This document shows positions 31,423 through 38,118 of a DNA stretch of 64,000 nt, piece after piece (position 1 is the first letter of the stretch; each line of letters opens with the position of its first letter). Below the pieces are notes generated by a model. It was not told where the DNA came from, did no database searches, and saw nothing but the letters and a program-made list of their open reading frames with translations. The translations under genes were made by a program, and so were the position numbers. The stretch lies in contig URPA01000001.1 in assembly GCA_900549545.1 (NCBI GenBank), positions 1-64,000 on the forward strand. The letters run 5' to 3'. Origin of the DNA: an uncultured Eubacteriales bacterium (GTDB lineage Bacteria > Bacillota > Clostridia > Oscillospirales > Oscillospiraceae).

Positions 31423-31455
31423 AAACCCCGTCAATAAAAGGCGGGGTTTATTATT
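31423..31455 (+). terminator. Terminator after lysis genes
   Basis: AAACCCCG pairs with CGGGGTTT around TCAATAAAAGG, followed by ATTATTT. It ends the late operon before the lysogeny module. Confidence 0.8.
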
Positions 31456-31469
31456 TAAAAAAATATAAC

Positions 31470-31515
31470 ATATTCCGGAATATATATTGACATATTCCGG
31501 AATATGTTATATAAT
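31470..31515 (+). promoter_or_regulatory. Consensus promoter covered by two identical palindromic operators
   Basis: Perfect -35 TTGACA (31487-31492), 17-base spacer, perfect -10 TATAAT (31510-31515). The palindrome ATATTCCGGAATAT occurs twice, at 31470-31483 just upstream of -35 and at 31492-31505 filling the spacer (extended to ACATATTCCGGAATATGT). Such a promoter would be very strong and tightly shut by a bound repressor. It drives the two small proteins at 31573 and 31786; one of these or the XRE protein is the likely repressor. Confidence 0.85.
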
Positions 31516-31572
31516 AAAGACAGTTAAGGAAGACTTAACGAATACATGGGCAAGCATAGAAAGGAGAACAAC

Positions 31573-31704
31573 ATGAGCGAAATGGATAAAAAGGAAATAA
31601 AAGAAGTCATAGAATGGTGTGACGAAAAGGGGCATAGCGAACATGAAATCTTAGAATTGATAAGACGAATTGTCGACGCGAAGCCGCGAGAAGAAAATGA
31701 ATAA
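31573..31704 (+). CDS. Small acidic helical protein
   Basis: A 43-residue protein (SEMDKKEIKEVIEWCDEKGHSEHEILELIRRIVDAK) with a GAAAGGAGAACAAC site before ATG 31573. It is the first gene after the operator-controlled promoter. The composition suggests a small antirepressor-like or protein-binding peptide, but no family is recognised. Confidence 0.5.
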   Translation: MSEMDKKEIKEVIEWCDEKGHSEHEILELIRRIVDAKPREENE

Positions 31705-31785
31705 GAAATAAGGGACACAGAAAGGGCGGTGGACTTGCCAAAGCCGCCCGATCCGTTAAATTCATTATAAAAGGAATAAGACAAA

Positions 31786-32007
31786 ATGGCAAGAGCAAAG
31801 AACGAAGAGTTTAACCAGATTAAATATCAGAACGAATTTAAGAAGGCAAATTATGATCGCGTGGAAATCCTTGTGAAAAAAGGAGAAAGGGCAATTATAA
31901 AAGAAATAGCAGCAGCAGCAGGACAAAACGTAAGTGAATATATAAATCAGGCGATAAAAGAAAGAATGGAACGCGATCAGCGCATGACGGCAGAAGAACA
32001 GGAATAA
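31786..32007 (+). CDS. Ribbon-helix-helix-like (Arc/MetJ-type) regulator
   Basis: A 73-residue protein: a beta strand YDRVEILVKKGERAIIKEIAAAAGQNVSEYINQAIKERM fits the RHH pattern (strand, helix A, turn with G-Q-N-V-S, helix B). Such dimers bind short palindromes, so autoregulation through the twin operators at 31470-31505 is plausible. ATG 31786 after AAAAGGAATAAG. Confidence 0.65.
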   Translation: MARAKNEEFNQIKYQNEFKKANYDRVEILVKKGERAIIKEIAAAAGQNVSEYINQAIKERMERDQRMTAEEQE

Positions 32008-32015
32008 TAAAAAGG

Positions 32016-32081
32016 ACTATATAACAACGGGCGCCGGCCTTTCCAATCTGGAAGGGATAGCGCCCGCTGTGGTTATATAGT
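32016..32081. terminator. Bidirectional hairpin between convergent genes
   Basis: ACTATATAAC (32016-32025) pairs perfectly with GTTATATAGT (32072-32081). Inside are CGGGCGC/GCGCCCG and CCTTTCC/GGAAGGG stems. It overlaps the stop of the exonuclease gene and follows the RHH gene, so it can terminate both. Its length (66 bases, nearly fully paired) is unusual. Confidence 0.6.
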
Positions 32082-33070
32082 TATCCTTCAAGTACAAGAT
32101 CATAGAATACATTTTCGGAAAGTATTTCTATGTCGTGGCCTTTGAGGATCAGATCTTCGGCCTTTTTCTGCTTGTTGCTTTTCCCATCCTTGATAGACTG
32201 GCAAAAGTCATTATTACCCAAAATTAAATAGTTCGTTTTCTTCGTGACATTATCGCCAACAGAACCGCCAAAATCAACGACTAATTGCATAGCGTCTTTA
32301 CGCGACATTTTTTCAAGTGTTCCAGTGAACACACACACTTTACCAAAAAGCGGGTGAGAGGTATCGAAAGAAATGTTTTCCGTAGAAATATCTTTAGCGT
32401 GCAGTTCGCTTCTTTTACTGGATAATTTGAAATCTTCGAGACTTTGTCCGGTGGCTAAAATATCGGCTTGCAATTTTTCAAAAATGGCGTTGCATATTTC
32501 ACAATCAACGGCCGCCCTATGAGCGCCGGCGGTAGAAATTCCGTAATGATCGGCAACGGTTGCTTGCTTATGATTTTTTAGACCAGGAAGAATTTTCCGC
32601 GCGATCCGCATAACATCAATAAAGGAGTTTGACAAAATAAGCGAGCGACAGTTCAGAAGATTGTCATATAAAAAGTTAATATCGAAGTTGACGTTATAGC
32701 CAACAATAAGATCGGAACCAACGAAATTATAAAATTTTTGCATAGTTTCTGAAATATCCGGGGCGCTTTTCAACATATCGTTCGTAATGCCTGTAAGTGA
32801 AGTTATGTATTCGTCGATAGGTTCGGAAGGCTTCACAAGTGTTGAAAAAGTACCGATATTTTGGCCGGAAGAATATTTCATGGCCGAAATTTCAATAATT
32901 TCACAGTAACGCGGATCAAGGCCGGTCGTTTCAATGTCGAGTACGGTATAAGTAGAAGGAAAATCTATAACGCTTTTCCCCTTACCTTTTCGCACGACTT
33001 TTTCACGCGATCCGTCGGAAGTGGTGATATACGGGCGTCCGTCTTCGTCAATACCAATAGAAATAAACAT
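32081..33070 (-). CDS. DEDDh exonuclease with C-terminal BRCT domain
   Basis: A 329-residue protein. Residues 40-205 are a DnaQ/PolC-epsilon-type 3'-5' exonuclease: VLDIETTGLDP (DxE), VGYNVNFDINFLYDN (D), and HRAAVDCEI (H...D). Residues 235-325 are a BRCT domain (FGKVCVFTGTLEKMSRKDAMQLVVDFGGSVGDNVTKKTNYLILG) like that of NAD-dependent ligase. This pairing is found in stand-alone repair-type exonucleases. Its place beside the phage repressor, with its own promoter, suggests expression in the lysogen, possibly as a defence or maintenance gene. Confidence 0.9.
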   Translation of the reverse strand: MFISIGIDEDGRPYITTSDGSREKVVRKGKGKSVIDFPSTYTVLDIETTGLDPRYCEIIEISAMKYSSGQNIGTFSTLVKPSEPIDEYITSLTGITNDMLKSAPDISETMQKFYNFVGSDLIVGYNVNFDINFLYDNLLNCRSLILSNSFIDVMRIARKILPGLKNHKQATVADHYGISTAGAHRAAVDCEICNAIFEKLQADILATGQSLEDFKLSSKRSELHAKDISTENISFDTSHPLFGKVCVFTGTLEKMSRKDAMQLVVDFGGSVGDNVTKKTNYLILGNNDFCQSIKDGKSNKQKKAEDLILKGHDIEILSENVFYDLVLEG

Positions 33071-33139
33071 ATTTTGTTCCCCCTTGCGGTTAGATTTTTA
33101 AGGGCAGCAGGTAGAAAAGTTCGCGTTGCTGACCTTTAG

Positions 33140-33200
33140 CACAATTTTAGAAACTTTATGTGTTAAAGTCAAGAAAGTTTCTGAACATTAACACATAAAG
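33140..33200. promoter_or_regulatory. Divergent control region with nested inverted repeats
   Basis: Inverted repeats CTTTATGTGTTAA / TTAACACATAAAG (about 33153-33165 and 33187-33199) and AGAAACTTT / AAAGTTTCT (about 33149-33157 and 33171-33179) overlap. On the minus strand TTGACT and TAAAAT with a 17-base spacer form a promoter for the exonuclease gene inside these repeats. The plus-strand promoter for the XRE gene is less clear. The repeats are the likely binding sites of the XRE repressor. Confidence 0.65.
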
Positions 33201-33212
33201 GAGCCGCAACGA

Positions 33213-33461
33213 ATGAAAATATATTCATACAGGGGAAAGAAGAACCTTTCCGGTGATAAAATCAGGGAAGCCAGATTGAAACAACGCCTTTCACAATCTG
33301 ATTTAGCGGCAAAAGTACAGATTGCAGGCGTGACACTTGAAAGGGATAGCATAAGCCGGATCGAGATAGGAACCCGCTTTGTCACTGATTATGAATTAAA
33401 AATTTTTGCAAAAGTTTTACACGTAAATGTGGAATGGTTGTTGGAAGAAACCGAAGAATAA
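33213..33461 (+). CDS. XRE-family phage repressor
   Basis: An 82-residue single-domain helix-turn-helix protein: GDKIREARLKQRLSQSDLAAKVQIAGVTLERDSISRIEIGTRFVTDYELKIFAKVLHV. ATG 33213 follows AAAGGAGCCGC. It is divergent to the exonuclease and sits at the head of the transposase gene. It lacks a peptidase domain, so any SOS induction would need another factor. Probable lysogeny repressor. Confidence 0.8.
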   Translation: MKIYSYRGKKNLSGDKIREARLKQRLSQSDLAAKVQIAGVTLERDSISRIEIGTRFVTDYELKIFAKVLHVNVEWLLEETEE

Positions 33462-33495
33462 CGCCGGGGCTATAATGGCCGCGGCGTTATTTTTG
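33457..33495 (+). terminator. Hairpin between repressor and transposase
   Basis: AATAACGCC pairs with GGCGTTATT, then TTTTG. It overlaps the repressor stop codon and lies before the transposase ribosome-binding site GAAAGGA. No separate promoter is visible, so the transposase would be made only by read-through, keeping its level low in the lysogen. Confidence 0.65.
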
Positions 33496-33509
33496 AAAGG
33501 ATCGAAGCC

Positions 33510-34550
33510 ATGAGACATTTTTACCACCTGACACATGATGATAGAATAAAAATTGAAGCACTTTTGAAAGAAAAACACACACCGAAAGAAATTGCAAATA
33601 ATATCGGTTGCCATATTTCTACAATATATAGAGAACTGAAACGCGGCAGGTATGAACACCGCAATTCTGACTGGACAACAGAAGAACGGTACAGTCCAGA
33701 TATAGCGGACGAAAAATACCGGGAAAATTTGGCCGCAAAAGGTCCGGGGCTAAAAATTGGAAATGATATAGAATTAGCGGAGTATATCGAAAATAAGATT
33801 GTGAATGAAAAATACTCACCGGGAGCAGTATTAGGAGAAATCAAACACAAGGGAATTACGTTTTCTGTTACAATAAGCAAAACGACACTTTATAGTTATA
33901 TAGACAAGGGAATTTTCCTTCATTTGACAAATAAAGATTTGCCGGTAAAGAAGAATGAAAAAAAGAAATATGATAAAGTGCGCAGAACACGGGCGCAAAA
34001 GGGCGACAGCATAGAAAAACGCCCGGAAGTAGTAAATACAAGAGAAACGTTCGGACATTGGGAAATGGACACAGTAGTTGGACTTCGGGGGAAATCGAAA
34101 AAATCACTTCTGGTATTAACGGAAAGAAAAACAAGAAAAGAAATCATCATGGAATTAAAACGGCATACGGCCGCGGAAGTAGTTAAATCATTAAATAAGC
34201 TTGAAAGAAAATGGGGAAAAATGTTTTACAAGGTATTTAAAACAATTACCGTTGATAATGGATCGGAATTTGCGGACTTTGAAGGAATGGAGAAGGCAGC
34301 GCGCAGAAAAGGAAGCAGAGTGAAATTATATTATTGTCACCCATATAGCAGTTGTGAAAGGGGGTCAAATGAAAATCAAAACAGAATGATCCGGCGGCAC
34401 GTACCTAAAGGGACAGATTTTGACACGGTGTCCGGCGACACAGTAAAACAGATAGAGATCTGGATCAATAACTATCCGCGCCGGTTGTTTAACTATGGAA
34501 CAGCCGAAGAGCGCTTCAACGAAGAAATGGCAAAGTTAGAAGGTTGTTGA
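33510..34550 (+). CDS. IS30-family DDE transposase
   Basis: A 346-residue intact transposase. Residues 1-50 are the HTH_38 (TPKEIANNIGCHISTIYRELKRG). The DDE core has D187 (EMDTVVG), D249 (VDNGSEF) and E283 (CERGSNENQN), with the D(33)E spacing of IS30. No insertion-sequence ends closely flank it: upstream is the repressor gene and hairpin, downstream 62 bases to a 12-base repeat matching the left prophage end. As no integrase is present, it may move the whole phage. The alternative is a passenger IS that has lost its ends. Confidence 0.9.
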   Translation: MRHFYHLTHDDRIKIEALLKEKHTPKEIANNIGCHISTIYRELKRGRYEHRNSDWTTEERYSPDIADEKYRENLAAKGPGLKIGNDIELAEYIENKIVNEKYSPGAVLGEIKHKGITFSVTISKTTLYSYIDKGIFLHLTNKDLPVKKNEKKKYDKVRRTRAQKGDSIEKRPEVVNTRETFGHWEMDTVVGLRGKSKKSLLVLTERKTRKEIIMELKRHTAAEVVKSLNKLERKWGKMFYKVFKTITVDNGSEFADFEGMEKAARRKGSRVKLYYCHPYSSCERGSNENQNRMIRRHVPKGTDFDTVSGDTVKQIEIWINNYPRRLFNYGTAEERFNEEMAKLEGC

Positions 34551-34611
34551 ATATGCACAAAAAAGCAGAATGGAAATTGTGAAAAAGAGAGAACACAAAA
34601 ACCAGTGATAT

Positions 34612-34623
34612 TTTTCGCATTTA
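34612..34623 (-). repeat. Candidate right terminal inverted repeat
   Basis: TTTTCGCATTTA, the exact reverse complement of 1074-1085. It lies between the transposase stop and the tRNA promoter. See the left copy for caveats. Confidence 0.35.
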
Positions 34624-34664
34624 ACGCTTGACTTTTTATTTTGAAAAATTTTGCCGAAAAATGA

Positions 34665-34695
34665 TTGACAAATCATAAATCATCCTTTATAATAA
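34665..34695 (+). promoter_or_regulatory. tRNA-Leu promoter
   Basis: TTGACA, 17-base spacer, TATAAT: a perfect sigma-70 promoter just before tRNA-Leu. Being a host stable-RNA promoter, it places the right end of the prophage left of base 34665. Confidence 0.8.
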
Positions 34696-34723
34696 CCTAC
34701 GTTGCTTGCGAGAGCAGCGTAAC

Positions 34724-34807
34724 GCAGAAGTGGCGGAATTGGCAGACGCGCACGGTTCAGGTCCGTGTGGTAGTAATACCTTGTGGGTTCGACTCCCATC
34801 TTCTGCA
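34724..34807 (+). tRNA. tRNA-Leu(CAG)
   Basis: 84 bases with acceptor stem GCAGAAG/CTTCTGC and discriminator A; the CCA is not encoded. Anticodon stem CACGG/CCGTG with loop TTCAGGT, anticodon CAG at 34758-34760. Long variable arm (TGGTAGTAATACCTT) and T-loop GGTTCGACTCC as for class II leucine tRNA. The prophage lies on its 5' side, so this is not a classic 3'-end tRNA attachment site. Confidence 0.95.
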
Positions 34808-34818
34808 CTGGTTCATGG

Positions 34819-34847
34819 AACAGGAAGCTGAATGGCTTCCTGTTTTT
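34819..34847 (+). terminator. Terminator of tRNA-Leu
   Basis: ACAGGAAGC pairs with GCTTCCTGT around TGAATG, followed by TTTTG, 12 bases after the tRNA. Confidence 0.85.
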
Positions 34848-35022
34848 GCGTTCTCCGTTACTTTTCGGAGTATGACTGAATATGATGCATTTGCAACAGA
34901 CAAATTCCACCATAAGAGGTAAAGTTTTGATAGTAATTTAGTAGGAAATGGTATATACTGTAAGTTGTGGCTTAAAATAAGCAGTACAGTGTGTGAAAGA
35001 AAAGAAGAGAGGAAGGAACATC

Positions 35023-35760
35023 ATGCTTACTTTAGAGAATCTCTCCTTTGATGTGAATGATGAAAAAGGAGAAATAGGAATCATCAAAGATATAAGCTTT
35101 ACAGTGGACGACGGTAAGTTTGTGGTCATAACAGGCCCCAACGGCGGCGGTAAGTCCACCACGGCTAAATTAATCATGGGAATTGAACGCCCCACAGGAG
35201 GACGCATCCTCTTTGACGGGCAGGATATAACAGATATGAGCATTACGGACAGGGCCAACCTGGGTATCAGCTTTGCGTTCCAGCAGCCGGTCCGTTTTAA
35301 GGGCGTGCAGGTAATTGATTTGCTCCGCCTGGCAGCCAGGAAGAAGCTGACGGTATCGGAGGCCTGTCAATACCTGTCCGAGGTGGGGCTCTGCGCCAAG
35401 GACTATATCAGCCGCGAGGTCAATGCCAGCCTGTCCGGCGGCGAGCTCAAGAGAATCGAGATTGCCACTGTCATTGCCAGGGCTTCCAGGCTTTCCGTGT
35501 TTGACGAGCCGGAGGCAGGCATTGATTTGTGGAGCTTCCAGAATCTGATTCAGGTGTTTGAGCGCATGAGGCAGAATACCAACGGCTCCATCCTGATTAT
35601 ATCCCACCAGGAGCGGATTCTCAACATTGCGGATGAGATTGTGGTGATTGCGGACGGCAAGGTAGTGAACCAGGGGACCAGGGATGAAATTATGCCGCAA
35701 ATCATGGGCACTGCGTCCGCGGTGGATGCCTGCAGTAAATTTTATGAGACAGCGCAGTGA
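35023..35760 (+). CDS. sufC: Fe-S cluster assembly ATPase SufC
   Basis: A 245-residue ABC ATPase: Walker A GPNGGGKST (39-47), Q-loop SFAFQQPVRFKG, signature LSGGELKRIEI, Walker B LSVFDEPEAGID, switch His in ISHQER. The SufC-specific spacing and the SufB/D partner directly downstream identify it. It powers Fe-S scaffold opening in the SufBC complex. ATG 35023 after AGGAAGG; stop overlaps the next open frame. A -10-like TATACT near 34955 may be the promoter. Confidence 0.93.
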   Translation: MLTLENLSFDVNDEKGEIGIIKDISFTVDDGKFVVITGPNGGGKSTTAKLIMGIERPTGGRILFDGQDITDMSITDRANLGISFAFQQPVRFKGVQVIDLLRLAARKKLTVSEACQYLSEVGLCAKDYISREVNASLSGGELKRIEIATVIARASRLSVFDEPEAGIDLWSFQNLIQVFERMRQNTNGSILIISHQERILNIADEIVVIADGKVVNQGTRDEIMPQIMGTASAVDACSKFYETAQ

Positions 35761-35777
35761 GGGGAGGAGTGAGCGAT

Positions 35778-36698
35778 ATGGCAGACAGCATCCAGGAGAG
35801 AATATTAATGGAAGTGGCCGACCTTCACGGTGTTCCGGAGGGGGCCTATAATATAAGGGCCAACGGCCAGACAGCCGGCCGTAATACAACGGCCAATATA
35901 GACATTGTTACAAAGACAGATAAGCCGGGCATTGACATACGAATCAAACCAGGCACCAGGAACGAGAGCATACACATTCCCGTGGTGGTCAGCGCCAGCG
36001 GATTAAAGGAAATGGTATATAACGATTTCTTTATCGGTGAGGATTCGGATGTGGTCATCGTGGCGGGCTGCGGTATCCATAACTGCGGGGACCAGGATTC
36101 AGAGCATGACGGAATCCACCGCTTTTTTGTGGGAAAGAACGCCAGGGTCAAATACGTGGAAAAGCACTACGGAGAGGGCGACGGCAACGGCAGGCGCATC
36201 CTGAATCCGGGCACAGAGGTCTACATGGAGGAAAACAGCTACATGGAGATGGAGATGGTCCAGATTGAGGGTGTGGACTCCACCAACAGGACCAATTCCG
36301 CGGAGCTGGCGGCAGGAGCCAAGCTCATTGTGCGTGAGCGTCTCCTGACCCATGGCAGCCAGAATGCAGAGAGTACTTACATTGTAAACCTGAACGGGGA
36401 GGATTCCAGCGCGGATGTGGTGTCCCGTTCTGTTGCAAAGGATACCTCCAGGCAGACCTTTAATTCCAAAATCGTGGGCAATGCCAAGTGCAGCGGACAT
36501 ACGGAGTGCGACGCCATCATCATGGACGATGCCAGGATATTGGCAATTCCCGGATTGATTGCCAACAACATTGACGCTGCCCTGATTCATGAGGCAGCCA
36601 TAGGCAAGATTGCAGGGGAGCAGATTGTGAAGCTTATGACCCTGGGCCTTACGGAGGAAGAGGCGGAAGCCCAGATTGTCAATGGCTTCTTGAAATAG
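35778..36698 (+). CDS. SufB/SufD-family Fe-S scaffold protein
   Basis: A 306-residue SufBD-type beta-helix protein: GLKEMVYNDFFIGEDSDVVIVAGCGIHNCGDQDSEHDGIHRFFVGKNARVKYVEKHYGEG, and near the end LIHEAAIGKIAGEQIVKLMTLGLTEEEAEAQIVNGF. It is shorter than E. coli SufB and, paired only with sufC, is of the minimal SUF (SmsCB) type seen in Clostridia and archaea. CGIHNC may supply cluster ligands. ATG 35778 after GGGGAGGAGTGAG. Confidence 0.9.
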   Translation: MADSIQERILMEVADLHGVPEGAYNIRANGQTAGRNTTANIDIVTKTDKPGIDIRIKPGTRNESIHIPVVVSASGLKEMVYNDFFIGEDSDVVIVAGCGIHNCGDQDSEHDGIHRFFVGKNARVKYVEKHYGEGDGNGRRILNPGTEVYMEENSYMEMEMVQIEGVDSTNRTNSAELAAGAKLIVRERLLTHGSQNAESTYIVNLNGEDSSADVVSRSVAKDTSRQTFNSKIVGNAKCSGHTECDAIIMDDARILAIPGLIANNIDAALIHEAAIGKIAGEQIVKLMTLGLTEEEAEAQIVNGFLK

Positions 36699-36728
36699 TC
36701 AGACAGAACAATCCAACATGCAAGAGAA

Positions 36729-36756
36729 GCTGCTGCGGCCCAACAGGCCGCAGCTT
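36729..36756 (+). terminator. GC-rich hairpin after the suf genes
   Basis: GCTGCGGCC and GGCCGCAGC pair around CAACA. Only TTGC follows, so termination is likely incomplete. Lies 30 bases after the suf operon. Confidence 0.45.
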
Positions 36757-36822
36757 GCGTATGTACCGGCGCAGATGATGGGGCGGTACAGCAGCATTAT
36801 TATGATACAGGGGGATAAAATC

Positions 36823-38118
36823 ATGGGGGAAAATCGTGAGGGAAGGGCTGCTGCCCTTCTGCCTATTCTGGTATTTCTGCTGATTTTCTTGGGCTCCGGG
36901 TTCATCACCGGGGATTTTTACAGCATGCCGGCCATTGTGGCCTTTTTGATTGCACTTTTAGCGGCCTTTGCGCAGAACCGGGAGCTGGGCTTTTCGGAAA
37001 AGATAAGGCTGGCCGCCCAGGGGGTAGGGGATGAAAATATCATTACCATGTGCCTTATATTCCTGGCGGCAGGCGCCTTTACGGGAGCTGTGAAGGCAGC
37101 GGGCGGCGTGGATTCCACGGTTAACCTGGGGCTTTCCATCCTGCCTTCCAACGTGGCAGTGGCAGGGCTGTTTCTGATTGGGTGCTTTATCTCCATTTCC
37201 ATGGGAACATCCGTTGGCACCATCACGGCCCTGGCGCCCATTGCAGTGGGAATCAGCCAGAAAACAGGGTTTTCCATGGCTGTCTGTGCAGGGGCCGTGG
37301 TGGGCGGGGCCATGTTCGGGGATAACCTGTCCATGATTAGCGATACCACCATAGCAGCGGTAAAGACACAGGGATGCGAGATGAAGGATAAGTTCAGGGA
37401 GAATTTCCTCATCGTGCTGCCGGCCGCCATTGTAACGGTTCTTTTGTTCCTGGTCCTGGGAAAGGATGCCTCGTTTCAGATGCAGGGCAGCCTTGATTAC
37501 AACCTGTTCCGGGTGGTGCCCTATCTGGTGGTGCTCATTGGCGCGCTGGCAGGGGTGAACGTATTTCTGGTCCTCATGGCAGGCACGGTGCTGTCCCTGA
37601 TAGCAGGAGTGGCCACGGGAGCCTTTGGACTGGGGGAAATGTTCACCCATGTGGGCCTGGGTGTGACAGGCATGTATGACATCACGGTGATATCTGTGAT
37701 TGTGGCCTGCATCGTTGCCCTGGTAAAGGAGTACGGAGGCATTGCCTTTATCCTTTCGTTCATCAGGAAGAGAATCAGCGGGGAAAGGGGAGGGGAGCTT
37801 GGAATCGCTGCCCTGGCCCTGCTGGTGGATATGTGCACGGCCAACAATACGGTGGCCATTGTCATGGCAGGCCCCATAGCAAAGGAAATCAGCGATGATT
37901 TCGGCGTGACGCCCCGGCGTTCCGCCTCCCTTCTGGACATGTTCAGCTCCATGGGACAGGGACTGATTCCTTACGGCGCGCAGCTTCTGGCGGCAGCCAG
38001 CCTCACAGGGCTGACGCCCTTTGAAATCATTCCCTATTGTTTTTATCCCATCCTCATGGGAGTCAGCGGGCTGATATTCATATTCATTAAAAAGAGACAT
38101 GGAAAGGTACTGGTATGA
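36823..38118 (+). CDS. NhaC-family Na+/H+ antiporter-like transporter
   Basis: A 431-residue protein with about 11-12 membrane segments. Diagnostic segments are SISMGTSVGTITALAPIAVGISQKTGFSMAVCAGAVVGGAMFGDNLSMISDTTIAA, characteristic of the NhaC/arginine-lysine-type antiporter family, and DMCTANNTVAIVMAGPIAKEIS. Substrate may be Na+/H+ or an amino/organic acid pair. ATG 36823 is chosen over upstream starts because AGGGGGATAAAATC precedes it. Stop overlaps the next gene's start. Confidence 0.88.
   Translation: MGENREGRAAALLPILVFLLIFLGSGFITGDFYSMPAIVAFLIALLAAFAQNRELGFSEKIRLAAQGVGDENIITMCLIFLAAGAFTGAVKAAGGVDSTVNLGLSILPSNVAVAGLFLIGCFISISMGTSVGTITALAPIAVGISQKTGFSMAVCAGAVVGGAMFGDNLSMISDTTIAAVKTQGCEMKDKFRENFLIVLPAAIVTVLLFLVLGKDASFQMQGSLDYNLFRVVPYLVVLIGALAGVNVFLVLMAGTVLSLIAGVATGAFGLGEMFTHVGLGVTGMYDITVISVIVACIVALVKEYGGIAFILSFIRKRISGERGGELGIAALALLVDMCTANNTVAIVMAGPIAKEISDDFGVTPRRSASLLDMFSSMGQGLIPYGAQLLAAASLTGLTPFEIIPYCFYPILMGVSGLIFIFIKKRHGKVLV

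Larger units (their letters stand above)
1060..34640. mobile_element. Siphovirus prophage with HK97-type head, DGR, HUH Rep and IS30-type transposase
   Basis: A complete modular tailed-phage genome of about 33.6 kb lies between a host promoter (ending at 1011) and the tRNA-Leu promoter (starting at 34665). All packaging, head, tail, lysis and lysogeny functions are present and mostly intact. No tyrosine or serine recombinase gene is visible. The exact ends are not proven. The left end lies between 1012 and about 1074, the right end between 34551 and 34664; a 12-base inverted repeat (1074-1085 / 34612-34623) is my best candidate for the termini. The two host flanks may not come from the same locus. 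Confidence 0.9.

Noticed and set aside
34724..34807. tRNA-Leu as prophage attachment site
   Set aside because: The prophage lies upstream of the tRNA 5' end and its promoter is intact; no duplicate of the tRNA 3' end is seen at the left end.
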